64,000 nucleotides of DNA, from contig NZ_JAFGYF010000003.1 in the NCBI RefSeq assembly GCF_016921195.1, positions 124,001 through 188,000 on the forward strand, read 5' to 3'. Positions 13,349 to 20,921 of the stretch are shown in pieces. The notes under the pieces were generated by a model, which had not been told where the DNA came from, searched no databases, and saw nothing but the letters and a program-made list of their open reading frames with translations. Each line of letters begins with the position of its first letter. The stretch's first letter is position 1. This stretch comes from Cellulosimicrobium cellulans. GTDB lineage: Bacteria > Actinomycetota > Actinomycetes > Actinomycetales > Cellulomonadaceae. A program made the translations under genes and the position numbers.

Positions 13349-15055
13349 ATGCCGCTCGACTACCACGCCAAGGTGGCCTGGCCCCCGAAGCCGTTCAACA
13401 AGGCACAGGACGCCATGGGCGCCTGGGACGACTGGTGGGTCGGTGACCCGGACAAGCTCGCAGCCCGGTACCGCGGTGGCGTCGACACCCGCGGGTCCTG
13501 GGACCGGGCCGGTGGCCTGACCGGGATCACGAAGTCGTTCTTCTGGGGCCGCCCCGCCCCGAAGAACCAGCAGCGGGTCCGACTCCACCTCCCCCTGCCG
13601 GCCGACCTGACCCGCACCTCAGCGGACCTGCTGTTCGGCTCTGCGTTCACCCCAGTCGTCGGTGAGGGCAAGTCGAAGACGCAGGACCGTCTCGCCGACC
13701 TCATCGGCGGGGACGACACCCTCGTCACCCTCGCGAACGGTGCCGAGGCACAGGCAGCGCTCGGCGGCACCTACCTCCGCGCCGTCTGGGACAAGGGCAT
13801 CGCGGACAAGCCGTGGATCACCACCGTCGACGCGGACGCCGCCGTGCCCACCTTCCAGTGGGGGCGGCTCGTCGGCGTGACGTTCTGGCAGAAGCTCGAT
13901 GACCGTGGGGACAAGGTCATCCGGTTCCTCGAACGGTACGAGCCCGGCCGCATCTACTACGGCCTGTACGAGGGCACGACGGGTGAACTCGGGCGGCCGA
14001 TCCCCCTGACCGAGCACCCGGCGTCCCGCGGGTTCGCGGACGAGGTGGACGAGACCGGCGGCGTCGACATCCCGACGCAACTGCTCGCTGCGGCCTACGT
14101 CCCGAACGTCACCCCGAACCCGACGTGGCGCACCGACCGCGACCTGGTCCACCTCGGACGGTCGGACTTCGACCAGCTCGCCCCCTGGTTCGACGCACTC
14201 GACGAGGTGTACACGTCCCTCATGCGCGACGTCCGCCTCGGCAAGGGCCGCGTGTTCGCCGACGCCACGACCATGACACCGAACGGGCCAGGGCAGGGCG
14301 CGAGCCTCGACCTCGACCAGGAGGTCTTCACCAACGCGCCCGGCGGAGGCGGCTCCGCGAAGGCGGGAGGGTCGCCCCTCACCCCGAACCAGTTCGCCAT
14401 CCGCGTGCAGGAACACACCGACGCGATCATGAACCTCATCGGCGTCGTGATCCGCCGCGCCGGCTACTCCGCCGCATCGTTCGGCGACGACCAGATCTCC
14501 TCGCTGCGCATGACCGCGACCCAGGTGCAGGCCCGTCAGGACCTGTCGAAGCTCACGCGCGCGAAGAAGATCAAGCACTGGCAGGCAGCGCTCGCCCACA
14601 TGGCGCGCGTGCTGCTCGAGATCGACGGCGCCGTGTTCCCGGGGAAGGGCGGCGGGGTCACGTCGGACGAGATCACGATCAACTTCCCGTCCGAGGCGAA
14701 CCCGGATCTCGCGACGCTGGCGCAGACGGCACTCGCGCTCAAGAACGCTGGCGCCGCGTCGACCGAGTCCCTCGTGCGCACGGTCCGCCCGAACTGGACC
14801 AGCGACCAGGTCAACGACGAGGTCGACCTCATCAAGGAAGAGCAACAGGTCGGGGACCCCGCCCTGTTCCGACCCGGGATCGACGACGCCGACCAGAACG
14901 CGGCACCGGTCAGCAAGGAGCAGGCGGACACGCTCGGCACCCTCGTGCGGTCGGGTGCGACGCAGGACTCGGCCGCGCAGGCTGCGGGCATCCCAGGCAT
15001 CAAGTGGACGGGCGAGCGCCCGGTCACGACCCGACCCGTTGACGACGGGAAGTAG
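13349..15055 (+). CDS. portal protein
   Basis: A 568-residue protein; the ATG at 13349 follows CACCAGGAGGACCAC, a near-perfect ribosome-binding site. It resembles SPP1 gp6-like portals: an N-terminal wing (WDDWWVGDPDKLAARYRG), LHLPLPADLTRTSADLLFG, and a helical stem and crown with AAGYSAASFGDDQISSLRMTATQVQ. The dodecamer forms the DNA channel at one capsid vertex and docks the terminase. Its position between large terminase and MuF-type gene is classical. Confidence 0.92.
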   Translation: MPLDYHAKVAWPPKPFNKAQDAMGAWDDWWVGDPDKLAARYRGGVDTRGSWDRAGGLTGITKSFFWGRPAPKNQQRVRLHLPLPADLTRTSADLLFGSAFTPVVGEGKSKTQDRLADLIGGDDTLVTLANGAEAQAALGGTYLRAVWDKGIADKPWITTVDADAAVPTFQWGRLVGVTFWQKLDDRGDKVIRFLERYEPGRIYYGLYEGTTGELGRPIPLTEHPASRGFADEVDETGGVDIPTQLLAAAYVPNVTPNPTWRTDRDLVHLGRSDFDQLAPWFDALDEVYTSLMRDVRLGKGRVFADATTMTPNGPGQGASLDLDQEVFTNAPGGGGSAKAGGSPLTPNQFAIRVQEHTDAIMNLIGVVIRRAGYSAASFGDDQISSLRMTATQVQARQDLSKLTRAKKIKHWQAALAHMARVLLEIDGAVFPGKGGGVTSDEITINFPSEANPDLATLAQTALALKNAGAASTESLVRTVRPNWTSDQVNDEVDLIKEEQQVGDPALFRPGIDDADQNAAPVSKEQADTLGTLVRSGATQDSAAQAAGIPGIKWTGERPVTTRPVDDGK

Positions 15056-15064
15056 CCTCCGACC

Positions 15065-16141
15065 ATGCCTGTTAGCCCTGACCACGGTGCACGGCTAGCG
15101 GCCACGTCCGTCGACGTCGTGACCGCGGCCGAACTGGAGATCCTGCGCCGGATCTCCCGTGCCCTCTCGCGGGGTGCCGACGCGCCGGCGTGGGCCCGGG
15201 TGAAGCTGGCCGAGTTGCAGATGCTGCGCGCCCGCTGGGCCCGCGACCTGGCTGCGATGGAAGCCGGGCTGGTCGCGGAGGCTGGGTCCGCTGTCCGGGT
15301 GGCGTACCAGGACGGGCAGGCTCTCGCGGTCGGGGACCTTGACCAGTCGGGAGCCCGCCCGAACCTGCCGCCCGCGCAACTAGCCGCGGTGCAGACCATC
15401 GTGGCGGACCTCAACGCGGGACTCGCCGGGGTCGCTACCCGTGCCCTGCGCTCGGTGACGGACGCGTACCAGGAGACGGTCGCGGTCGCGTCGTCGACCG
15501 TGCTCCTCGGCGCACAGACCCGTCTCCAGGCGGCGCAGGGCGCGCTCGACCGTCTCCTCGGGCAGGGCATCGACGGGTTCCGCGACCGGGCAGGCAGGAA
15601 CTGGCGGCTCGAGTCCTACGTGGAGATGGCCGTCCGCACCTCGGCAGGGCAAGCCGCCATCGCCGGGCACCTCGACGTACTCGCCGCGTCCGGAGAGCAC
15701 CTCGTCCAGATCATCCCCGGCCCGCGCGCGTGTCCCATCTGCGACGGGTGGGCGGGGAAGGTCGTGTCCCTCTCCCCGGTCACAGCCGCGATCTCCGGTG
15801 GGGAACGCGTCGAGGTCTTCGGCACGATGGAGCAGGCGCGGCAGGCTGGCGTGTTCCACCCGAACTGCCGGTGCTCCGTCGGCATCTACATCCCTGGCAT
15901 CACCGAACTCGACCCCGCCCGGCCCGACCCGGCAGGGTACGAGGCTGTGCAGGAACAGCGCCGGCTGGAGCGTGGCGTCCGGGACTGGAAGCGGCGGGAA
16001 GCGCTCGCGCTCACCCCGGAAGCGGCACGGCAGGCGAAGGCGAAGACCCGGGAGTGGCAGGCCCGTCTTCGTCAGCACGTCGCGTCCGACCCGGAGCTCC
16101 GCCGCAAGCCGAACCGAGAGCGGATCAACACCGCACTCTAG
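15065..16141 (+). CDS. MuF-type minor capsid / head morphogenesis protein
   Basis: A 358-residue protein starting 9 bases after the portal stop. The first 200 residues are helical. The MuF-like core holds ARACPICDGWAGK-type Cys residues (PRACPICDGWAG) and FHPNCRCSVGIY, together a likely zinc site, followed by a charged helical tail. It is carried into the head in a few copies beside the portal and in some phages is ejected with the DNA. The TAG stop is also the start of the third conserved promoter element. Confidence 0.85.
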   Translation: MPVSPDHGARLAATSVDVVTAAELEILRRISRALSRGADAPAWARVKLAELQMLRARWARDLAAMEAGLVAEAGSAVRVAYQDGQALAVGDLDQSGARPNLPPAQLAAVQTIVADLNAGLAGVATRALRSVTDAYQETVAVASSTVLLGAQTRLQAAQGALDRLLGQGIDGFRDRAGRNWRLESYVEMAVRTSAGQAAIAGHLDVLAASGEHLVQIIPGPRACPICDGWAGKVVSLSPVTAAISGGERVEVFGTMEQARQAGVFHPNCRCSVGIYIPGITELDPARPDPAGYEAVQEQRRLERGVRDWKRREALALTPEAARQAKAKTREWQARLRQHVASDPELRRKPNRERINTAL

Positions 16142-16176
16142 TTCCACGCTGTTCCGCTTGTTGCGGTACTATCTGT
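16139..16176 (+). promoter_or_regulatory. conserved phage promoter/operator, copy 3
   Basis: TAGTTCCACGCTGTTCC leads through TTGTTGCGGTAC to a -10-like TACTAT. It is nearly identical to the copy at 4507 over the first 32 bases, including TTGTTGCGGTAC. It would fire into the scaffold and capsid genes, but two hairpins follow at once. Confidence 0.6.
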
Positions 16177-16183
16177 TTGAGTC

Positions 16184-16208
16184 GGAATCCGTCTAGAGAG
16201 ACGGTTCC
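16184..16208 (+). other. hairpin in the leader before the scaffold gene
   Basis: GGAA-T-CCGTCT pairs with AGACGG-TTCC around an AGAG loop, a 10-bp stem with one bulge, starting about 14 bases after the promoter's -10 hexamer. It would lie at the very start of the transcript and could protect it or interact with the terminator downstream. Confidence 0.4.
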
Positions 16209-16215
16209 ACCCTTC

Positions 16216-16247
16216 ACCCCCTGCGCCCCTGGTGTCGGGGGTTTTTT
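16216..16247 (+). terminator. intrinsic terminator between promoter and scaffold gene
   Basis: ACCCCC pairs with GGGGGT, and the stem is followed by six T in a row, one of the few true T-tailed terminators in this prophage. It lies between the promoter at 16139 and the scaffold ATG at 16301, so it either ends the upstream transcript or acts as an attenuator. Confidence 0.65.
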
Positions 16248-16300
16248 CATGCCGCCAGGAGCGGCCGAAACCCCCAGACCCCAGCCCAGGAGGCCGGTCC

Positions 16301-17017
16301 ATGAAGCGCCGTCTTGCCCGACTCATGTTCATCGACGACCCCGCCGCGGGTGACCCCACCGGCGCCGGTCCCGTCGACAACATCCCCGACGCCCCGGCGG
16401 AGGACCCGCCCGCAGACCCCGCATCCGAGGCGCCCGCCGACCCGGCCCCCGAGCCCACCGGCGACGAGCCGAAGACGTTCGACGAGGACTACGTCAAGGG
16501 CCTCCGCGCCGAGGCCGCAAAGTACCGCACCGCCGCGAAGACCGCGGCGGACACCGCGATCGCGGACCTCACCAAGAACATCGGCAAGACGCTCGGTCTC
16601 ATCAAGGACGACGAGCCCGCCGACCCCGCCGAGCTGACCAAGCAGATCGAGGCCGAGCGCAACGCGGCCCGCGCCGCACAGGTCGAGCTCGCCGTGTTCC
16701 GCGTCGCCAGCAAGCACCAGGCCGACGCCGACGCACTCCTCGACTCCCGGTCCTTCCTCAACCGAGTGAAGGGCCTCGACCCCACCGCCGATGACTTCGC
16801 CTCCCAGGTGGAGGACGCCATCAAGACCACGGTGGAGACCAACCCCAAGCTCCGAGTCGTCCAGGCGGCGACCAAGGCGGGCAGCGACCTGTCCGCCGGG
16901 AACGCAGACCCCTCGAAGGGGCAGCTGACCCGTGAGCAGCTCGCAGCGATGACCCCTGCCGAACGGCTCAAGGCCGCGAAGGAAGGGCGCACTCGCGACC
17001 TCCTCGGCGGCAAGTAA
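16301..17017 (+). CDS. capsid scaffolding protein
   Basis: A 238-residue protein; the ATG at 16301 has CCAGGAGG upstream. An acidic, Pro-rich N-terminus leads into a long charged helix (KGLRAEAAKYRTAAKTAADTA), an acidic linker, and a C-terminus rich in Lys and Ala (LTREQLAAMTPAERLKAAKEG), which is the usual coat-binding end. This composition and the position just before the major capsid gene identify scaffolds. It shapes the prohead and then leaves it. Confidence 0.85.
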   Translation: MKRRLARLMFIDDPAAGDPTGAGPVDNIPDAPAEDPPADPASEAPADPAPEPTGDEPKTFDEDYVKGLRAEAAKYRTAAKTAADTAIADLTKNIGKTLGLIKDDEPADPAELTKQIEAERNAARAAQVELAVFRVASKHQADADALLDSRSFLNRVKGLDPTADDFASQVEDAIKTTVETNPKLRVVQAATKAGSDLSAGNADPSKGQLTREQLAAMTPAERLKAAKEGRTRDLLGGK

Positions 17018-17059
17018 CCCGCTTCCCGCCGCCCGCTCTCACTCCCAAAGGAAGCCGCC

Positions 17060-17956
17060 ATGGCTATCACCAACTTCGTCCCCGAGCTCTGGTCCGCTGC
17101 GGTCCAGGTCCCCTACGAGAAGGCCCTCGTCTTCGGTCAGCCCCAGGTCGCGAACCGCGACTACGAGGGCACGATCCGGCAGCAGGGCGACACGGTCCAC
17201 GTCACCACGATCGACGACCCGACCGTGCGCGACTACGACAAGACGACCGACATCACTGTCGAGGACCTCAACGACGGCCGAATCTCGCTCGTCATCGACC
17301 AGGGCAAGTACTTCGCGTTCGGCGTGAACGACGTCGACAAGGTCCAGGCAGCGGGCGACTTCGAGCAGCCCGCGATCGCGCGCGCTGGCATCGGCCTGCG
17401 TGACGCCGCGGACAAGTTCATCGCTTCGCACTTCACGAAGTCCGTGGGTGACGGTGGTCCGATCGCGGCGAATCGCCTCGGCGCGGTCACCGTGTTCGAC
17501 GGCGAGCCGGGTGACGTCCCGACCGGTCAGCTCTCGGCCTACCAGGTGCTCGTGCGCCTGCGCGAGAAGCTGGATGCGCAGTCGGTTCCGCTCGAGGGCC
17601 GCTACGTCGTGGTCAACCCGGGCTTCGTGTCCGCGCTCCTCATGGACAAGCGGTACACGGACCTGTCGGCTTCGGGCTCGACCGTCCCGCTGCTCAACGG
17701 TCAGGTCGGGCGCTCGACCGGCTTCGAGGTCCTCGTGTCGAACAACCTCCCGACCTCGGGTGGCGCCGCCACGATCTGCGCCGGCGTGCCGGGCGCCCTC
17801 ACCTACGCCGACCAGATCCTCGAGACCGAGGCGCTGCGCGACCAGAACCGGTTCCGCGACATCGTCCGTGGTCTCAACGTCTACGGCGCGAAGATCTTCC
17901 GCCCCGAGGGCGTCGCCACCGCGCAGGTCACGCTCTCGACCTCGTCGGGTTCCTGA
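17060..17956 (+). CDS. major capsid protein
   Basis: A 298-residue protein with AAAGGAAGCC upstream. It opens MAITNFVPELWSAAVQ and has the pattern of actinophage HK97-fold coats: YEGTIRQQGDTVHV, a helix FEQPAIARAGIGLRDAADKFIA that would be the spine, GRYVVVNPGFVSALL, and a C-terminal strand VYGAKIFRPEGVA. No separate protease is present, so maturation relies on the scaffold. A 13-bp hairpin follows the gene, suiting a highly expressed structural message. Confidence 0.92.
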   Translation: MAITNFVPELWSAAVQVPYEKALVFGQPQVANRDYEGTIRQQGDTVHVTTIDDPTVRDYDKTTDITVEDLNDGRISLVIDQGKYFAFGVNDVDKVQAAGDFEQPAIARAGIGLRDAADKFIASHFTKSVGDGGPIAANRLGAVTVFDGEPGDVPTGQLSAYQVLVRLREKLDAQSVPLEGRYVVVNPGFVSALLMDKRYTDLSASGSTVPLLNGQVGRSTGFEVLVSNNLPTSGGAATICAGVPGALTYADQILETEALRDQNRFRDIVRGLNVYGAKIFRPEGVATAQVTLSTSSGS

Positions 17957-17965
17957 CCCGCTGAC

Positions 17966-18003
17966 GGTGCGCCCCGCCCTGTGACCATGGGGCGGGGCGC
18001 ACC
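17966..18003 (+). terminator. 13-bp hairpin after the capsid gene
   Basis: GGTGCGCCCCGCC and GGCGGGGCGCACC pair perfectly around a 12-base loop, 9 bases after the capsid stop. There is no T run, as often in actinobacteria. It may be a partial terminator or may stabilise the 3' end of the capsid message. Confidence 0.6.
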
Positions 18004-18024
18004 CATGCACCAGTAGGAGGCACC

Positions 18025-18435
18025 GTGGCCCAGCGGGTCTACGCCACCCCGTCCGACCTCGCTGCTGAGCCGTGGGAGCTCGCGCTCGATGAGAAGGCAG
18101 CACGGTCCCTGCTCATCCGTGCCTCCATCGTCATCGACGGCCTCACAGTCACCGCGGTGTACGACGTGGACGAGGACGGCTACCCGACCGACCTTGACGT
18201 CGCGGACGCGTTCCGTGACGCGACATGCGCGCAGGCAGCCTGGTTTGACGAGACCGGCGACACATCCGGTGTCGCGGGCCGGTTCAACTCCCTGAGTCTC
18301 GGGTCGTTCTCCGGGTCGGGAGGCGGTACCGGATCGGCGGCGAACACGTCCGCGGCCGAGTCGCGCCTGTCCCCCGAGGCAGTGCAGATCCTGCAGAACG
18401 CGGGGCTGACCAACCAGGCCCCGTCCGCGTGGTGA
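18025..18435 (+). CDS. head-tail adaptor protein
   Basis: A 136-residue protein from a GTG behind TAGGAGGCACC. The N-terminal half, YATPSDLAAEPWELALDEKA and LLIRASIVIDGLTV, is the helical fold of head-tail connectors of the gp6 (HK97)/gp15 (SPP1) type, and the C-terminus is Gly/Ser-rich and then helical. It sits first after the capsid gene, where the adaptor that binds the portal is expected. Confidence 0.75.
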   Translation: MAQRVYATPSDLAAEPWELALDEKAARSLLIRASIVIDGLTVTAVYDVDEDGYPTDLDVADAFRDATCAQAAWFDETGDTSGVAGRFNSLSLGSFSGSGGGTGSAANTSAAESRLSPEAVQILQNAGLTNQAPSAW

Positions 18436-18439
18436 CGCC

Positions 18440-18754
18440 GTGAAGCTGCCCGGGATCCTCACCCCGCACACCGTCACGTGCCGCGACAAGACCGGCGACG
18501 GAACCTACGGGCCCGTGTACGCCGACGAGCGCACGATCCCCCGCTGCCGGGTCGAGGACAAGACCCACCTTGTCAGGGACAAGGACGGCGCCGAGGTCGT
18601 TTCCTCCGCGGTCGTCTGGGTGCGCCCCGAGCACGGGCCCGTCCCCGTCGGGTCACTCGTCACGCTCCCCCACGGGCGTACCGCTGAGGTCCTCGCCTTC
18701 GACTGGCTGGAGACCCCTCCCGCTCCCGAGCACTACGTCCTGCACCTCAAGTAA
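18440..18754 (+). CDS. head closure (stopper) protein
   Basis: A 104-residue beta-rich protein from a GTG four bases after the previous stop. Features such as TPHTVTCRDKTGDG, CRVEDKTHLVRDK, VWVRPEHGPVPVGSLVTLP and DWLETPPAPEHYVLHL match the small beta-barrel of stopper proteins. These seal the capsid after packaging and join it to the tail. Confidence 0.75.
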   Translation: MKLPGILTPHTVTCRDKTGDGTYGPVYADERTIPRCRVEDKTHLVRDKDGAEVVSSAVVWVRPEHGPVPVGSLVTLPHGRTAEVLAFDWLETPPAPEHYVLHLK

Positions 18755-18767
18755 GGGGGGCCGCCTC

Positions 18768-19112
18768 GTGACCGTTCAGATCGAGTGGTTCGGCGGCCAG
18801 GCGAAGCAGGCACGCAAGGCCAGCACGGCCCGCGGTCTCGGGCAGGCGGCCGAATTCGTGCTCGGTGAGGCGCGCAAGGAAGTGCCGATCGAGGAAGCGG
18901 TCCTCTCCCGTTCCGGCGCGGCGAGCGTCGACGCCGAGATGGAGACCGCCGCGGTGTCCTTCGACACGGCGTACGCCGTGATCCAGCACGAACGGCTCGA
19001 CTTCCGTCACGACCGGGGCCGCAAGGCGAAGTACCTCGAAGACCCCGTGACGAACACGCGAGAGAAGCAGGCGCAGATCATCGCCCGCGCGATCGAGCAG
19101 GGCCTCACGTGA
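18768..19112 (+). CDS. HK97 gp10-like tail-joining protein
   Basis: A 114-residue protein from a GTG at 18768. It shows the order expected for the gp10-like family: an N-terminal strand, a helix with ARKASTARGLGQAAEFVLGEARKEVP-type content, a Ser/Arg element (LSRSGAAS), and the late FRHDRGRKAKYLEDPV. It probably sits at the neck or tail completion site. It overlaps the next gene by four bases. Confidence 0.7.
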   Translation: MTVQIEWFGGQAKQARKASTARGLGQAAEFVLGEARKEVPIEEAVLSRSGAASVDAEMETAAVSFDTAYAVIQHERLDFRHDRGRKAKYLEDPVTNTREKQAQIIARAIEQGLT

Positions 19113-19525
19113 GGGCCAAGCAGGTCGGCCGGGCCGTCGCCCAGCAGCTCGCCGCCGCTGGCGTTGGGACGTGGAACCCGGACGGGGTCTTCACCGCCGG
19201 CCAGACCGCCATCACGCTCAAGCAGGTCCCGCCGAACCCCGACCGGGTCATTTCCGTCACCGTCTACAACGTCGACGAAGACCCGGACCCGAGGTCCGTG
19301 ACCCAGGCGTGGTCCGTGCAGGTCCGCACCCGCGCCCCCGGGATACCCGACGAGGTGGACGAACTGGCGGACGACGCGCACGACGCCCTCGAGTGCCACC
19401 ACACGCAGTGGCCGGAAGGGGTGTTCGTGCAGCGCGCGCACCGGCACAACTTCGCCCCGATCGGTCCCGACGGGAACCGGCGCCACGAACGCGTCGACAA
19501 CTACCGCATCATCACCGCCCGCTAG
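19109..19525 (+). CDS. tail terminator protein
   Basis: A 138-residue protein whose GTG overlaps the previous TGA. A helical N-terminus (QVGRAVAQQLAAAGVG) precedes strands PDRVISVTVYN and AWSVQVRTRAPG, a helix DEVDELADDAHDALEC and a final strand. This layout and the position just before the tail tube gene are those of tail terminators, which cap the tube and dock it to the head. Confidence 0.75.
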   Translation: MRAKQVGRAVAQQLAAAGVGTWNPDGVFTAGQTAITLKQVPPNPDRVISVTVYNVDEDPDPRSVTQAWSVQVRTRAPGIPDEVDELADDAHDALECHHTQWPEGVFVQRAHRHNFAPIGPDGNRRHERVDNYRIITAR

Positions 19526-19597
19526 CCGGGCCCCTCTCCGCGTGCCCCCCGGTGGTGCGCACTCACCCACCACAACCCCACCTGCCGTGGAGGCATC

Positions 19598-20095
19598 ATG
19601 TCCGTCACCACCGAGTTCGGCTTTTCCTACGAGTACGGCGTCGACATCAACACCGGCACCGTCGAGACGCCCGTCTGGACGCCCATCCGGTTCATCTCCG
19701 CCGTCGACCCCCAGGTCACCCCCGTCTCGCAGGACGCCGCGACCTACGACGACCTCGGCGCCCCGAACCAGGTCAAGCTCTCCGAGTCGTGGACCCTCGC
19801 GTTCACGGTCCAGCAGCAGCGCATGCCGGACGGGAAGTTCCTGCCCGAGGTCGAGAAGCTGCGCGAGCTCGCCGGCCCGAACGCGGTCGGTGAGGGCGCG
19901 ACCGGCCAGTTCCGCTGGTACGACAAGCCCGCCAAGGGGACCCCGAACCCGACCGAGGCGTACGAGGGCGAGGCGACCGTCCAGTTCAACCGGCAGAACA
20001 CCGGCAACGACCAGATCGGCGGCTGGTCCGTGACCCTGACCGGCCGCGGGAAGCGCCGCGAGATCCCGAACCCGTACACGGGTTCCGGCTCCTGA
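19598..20095 (+). CDS. major tail (tube) protein
   Basis: A 165-residue protein with GTGGAGGCATC upstream. It is mainly beta: FGFSYEYGVDINTG, PIRFISAVDPQVTP, WTLAFTVQQQR, and a C-terminal GGWSVTLTGRGKRREIPNP that fits the end of lambda gpV-like tube proteins. It polymerises around the tape measure. A 13-bp hairpin follows at 20101, as after the capsid gene. No sheath gene is present, so the tail is non-contractile. Confidence 0.88.
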   Translation: MSVTTEFGFSYEYGVDINTGTVETPVWTPIRFISAVDPQVTPVSQDAATYDDLGAPNQVKLSESWTLAFTVQQQRMPDGKFLPEVEKLRELAGPNAVGEGATGQFRWYDKPAKGTPNPTEAYEGEATVQFNRQNTGNDQIGGWSVTLTGRGKRREIPNPYTGSGS

Positions 20096-20100
20096 TGACT

Positions 20101-20139
20101 CGGGTGGGGTGACGGCTGCCGGGTACGTCACCCCACCCG
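20101..20139 (+). terminator. 13-bp hairpin after the tail tube gene
   Basis: CGGGTGGGGTGAC and GTCACCCCACCCG pair perfectly around a 13-base loop, five bases after the tube stop. It lacks a T run and probably limits read-through into the chaperone and tape-measure genes, which are needed in far fewer copies. Confidence 0.6.
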
Positions 20140-20184
20140 ATACCAACCCGGTCACCCGGCCACGCACGACCCGGAGGATCACCC

Positions 20185-20766
20185 GTGCTCAAGGACCTCA
20201 CCGCCTACCTCACACCGAACCTCGAGATCCCGTGGCAGGACCGAACGTTCTCCGTCCCGCCGCCGTCGAAGGACGTCGGGATCAAGCTCGCCGCGATCAA
20301 CGCCGCCGGCGTGCACGTGTACCTCGAGACGCTCGAGGTCTGCCCGACCTGCGGTCGAGGTGGCGCGCTGGGGCGTGAACTGCCCGAGGACACGCAGGCG
20401 ACCCTGGAAGCGATCGGGTCGACCGACCTCGGCGTCCTGTCCCTGGGGACCGCGTACCAGGAGATGGTCGACGCTGGGGTCCCCGCCCCGCACATCGACA
20501 CGTTCGCCCTCTACGCCCTGTACTACTGGACGCTGGGCGAGGAGACGGCAGACCGGATACTCGCCGCCCAGCACGGTGCGGAGGCCGGAGAGACGGCCCC
20601 AAAAGCCTCGACGAGTGGGCGCGGTACGGCGTCGGGGAACCGATCGACTGGGTCGACGGGATCCCGCTCTACGCGGACTACAACCCGCCAGCGCACCTCA
20701 AGCCGCGCCAGCAAGACGACGGGCCCCGCGTCGGGTGGCGGGAAGTCCTCGAACACTGGGGACTGA
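20185..20766 (+). CDS. tail assembly chaperone, short form (gpG type)
   Basis: A GTG at 20185 behind GGAGGATCACCC starts a 193-residue protein. Residues 1-140 are well ordered and include TPNLEIPWQDRTFSVPPPSKDVG, a VCPTCGRGG Cys pair and FALYALYYWTLGEETADRIL. After residue 140 the frame becomes Ser/Thr/Arg-rich low-complexity sequence, as expected when the real coding continues in another frame. It is the shorter product of a -1 frameshift gene and helps the tape measure accept tube subunits. Confidence 0.82.
   Translation: MLKDLTAYLTPNLEIPWQDRTFSVPPPSKDVGIKLAAINAAGVHVYLETLEVCPTCGRGGALGRELPEDTQATLEAIGSTDLGVLSLGTAYQEMVDAGVPAPHIDTFALYALYYWTLGEETADRILAAQHGAEAGETAPKASTSGRGTASGNRSTGSTGSRSTRTTTRQRTSSRASKTTGPASGGGKSSNTGD
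20598..20604 (+). promoter_or_regulatory. -1 frameshift slippery site CCCAAAA
   Basis: The heptamer is read C-CCA-AAA in the zero frame, a canonical X-XXY-YYZ slip site. Slipping one base back gives CCC-AAA and joins the -1 frame, which stays open to 20921. It is the usual position for such a signal between the two tail chaperone frames. Confidence 0.75.
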
Positions 20767-20921
20767 TCGTCCCGGACTTCCGTGAGGTCTACGGCGTCAG
20801 CGTCGCAGATCCGGCCCTGGGCTGGTTGGAGTTCCGCGACATGGTGTGGGGCCTGCTGTCCTCCACGGCATCGCGCCTCGCGCGAGCCCTTCGCCCACCG
20901 GACCCTAAGCGCCGCGGCTGA
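20604..20921 (+). CDS. -1 frame extension of the tail assembly chaperone (gpGT type)
   Basis: After the slip at 20598-20604 the -1 frame encodes about 105 residues ending at the TGA 20919-20921, giving a fusion of about 245. Its content is clearly protein-like, unlike the zero frame here: SLDEWARYGVGEPIDWVDG, LYADYNPPAHLKPRQQDD, WREVLEHWGLIVPDFREVYG and WLEFRDMVWGLLS. The T-like domain binds tube subunits while the G-like part binds the tape measure. It has no start codon of its own. Confidence 0.75.
   Translation, partial: SLDEWARYGVGEPIDWVDGIPLYADYNPPAHLKPRQQDDGPRVGWREVLEHWGLIVPDFREVYGVSVADPALGWLEFRDMVWGLLSSTASRLARALRPPDPKRRG

Noticed and set aside
20607-20766. Zero-frame end of the tail chaperone as a functional Ser/Thr-rich domain
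   Set aside because: It is the out-of-frame reading of the -1 frame extension, so its composition is a by-product, though the short form is probably made.
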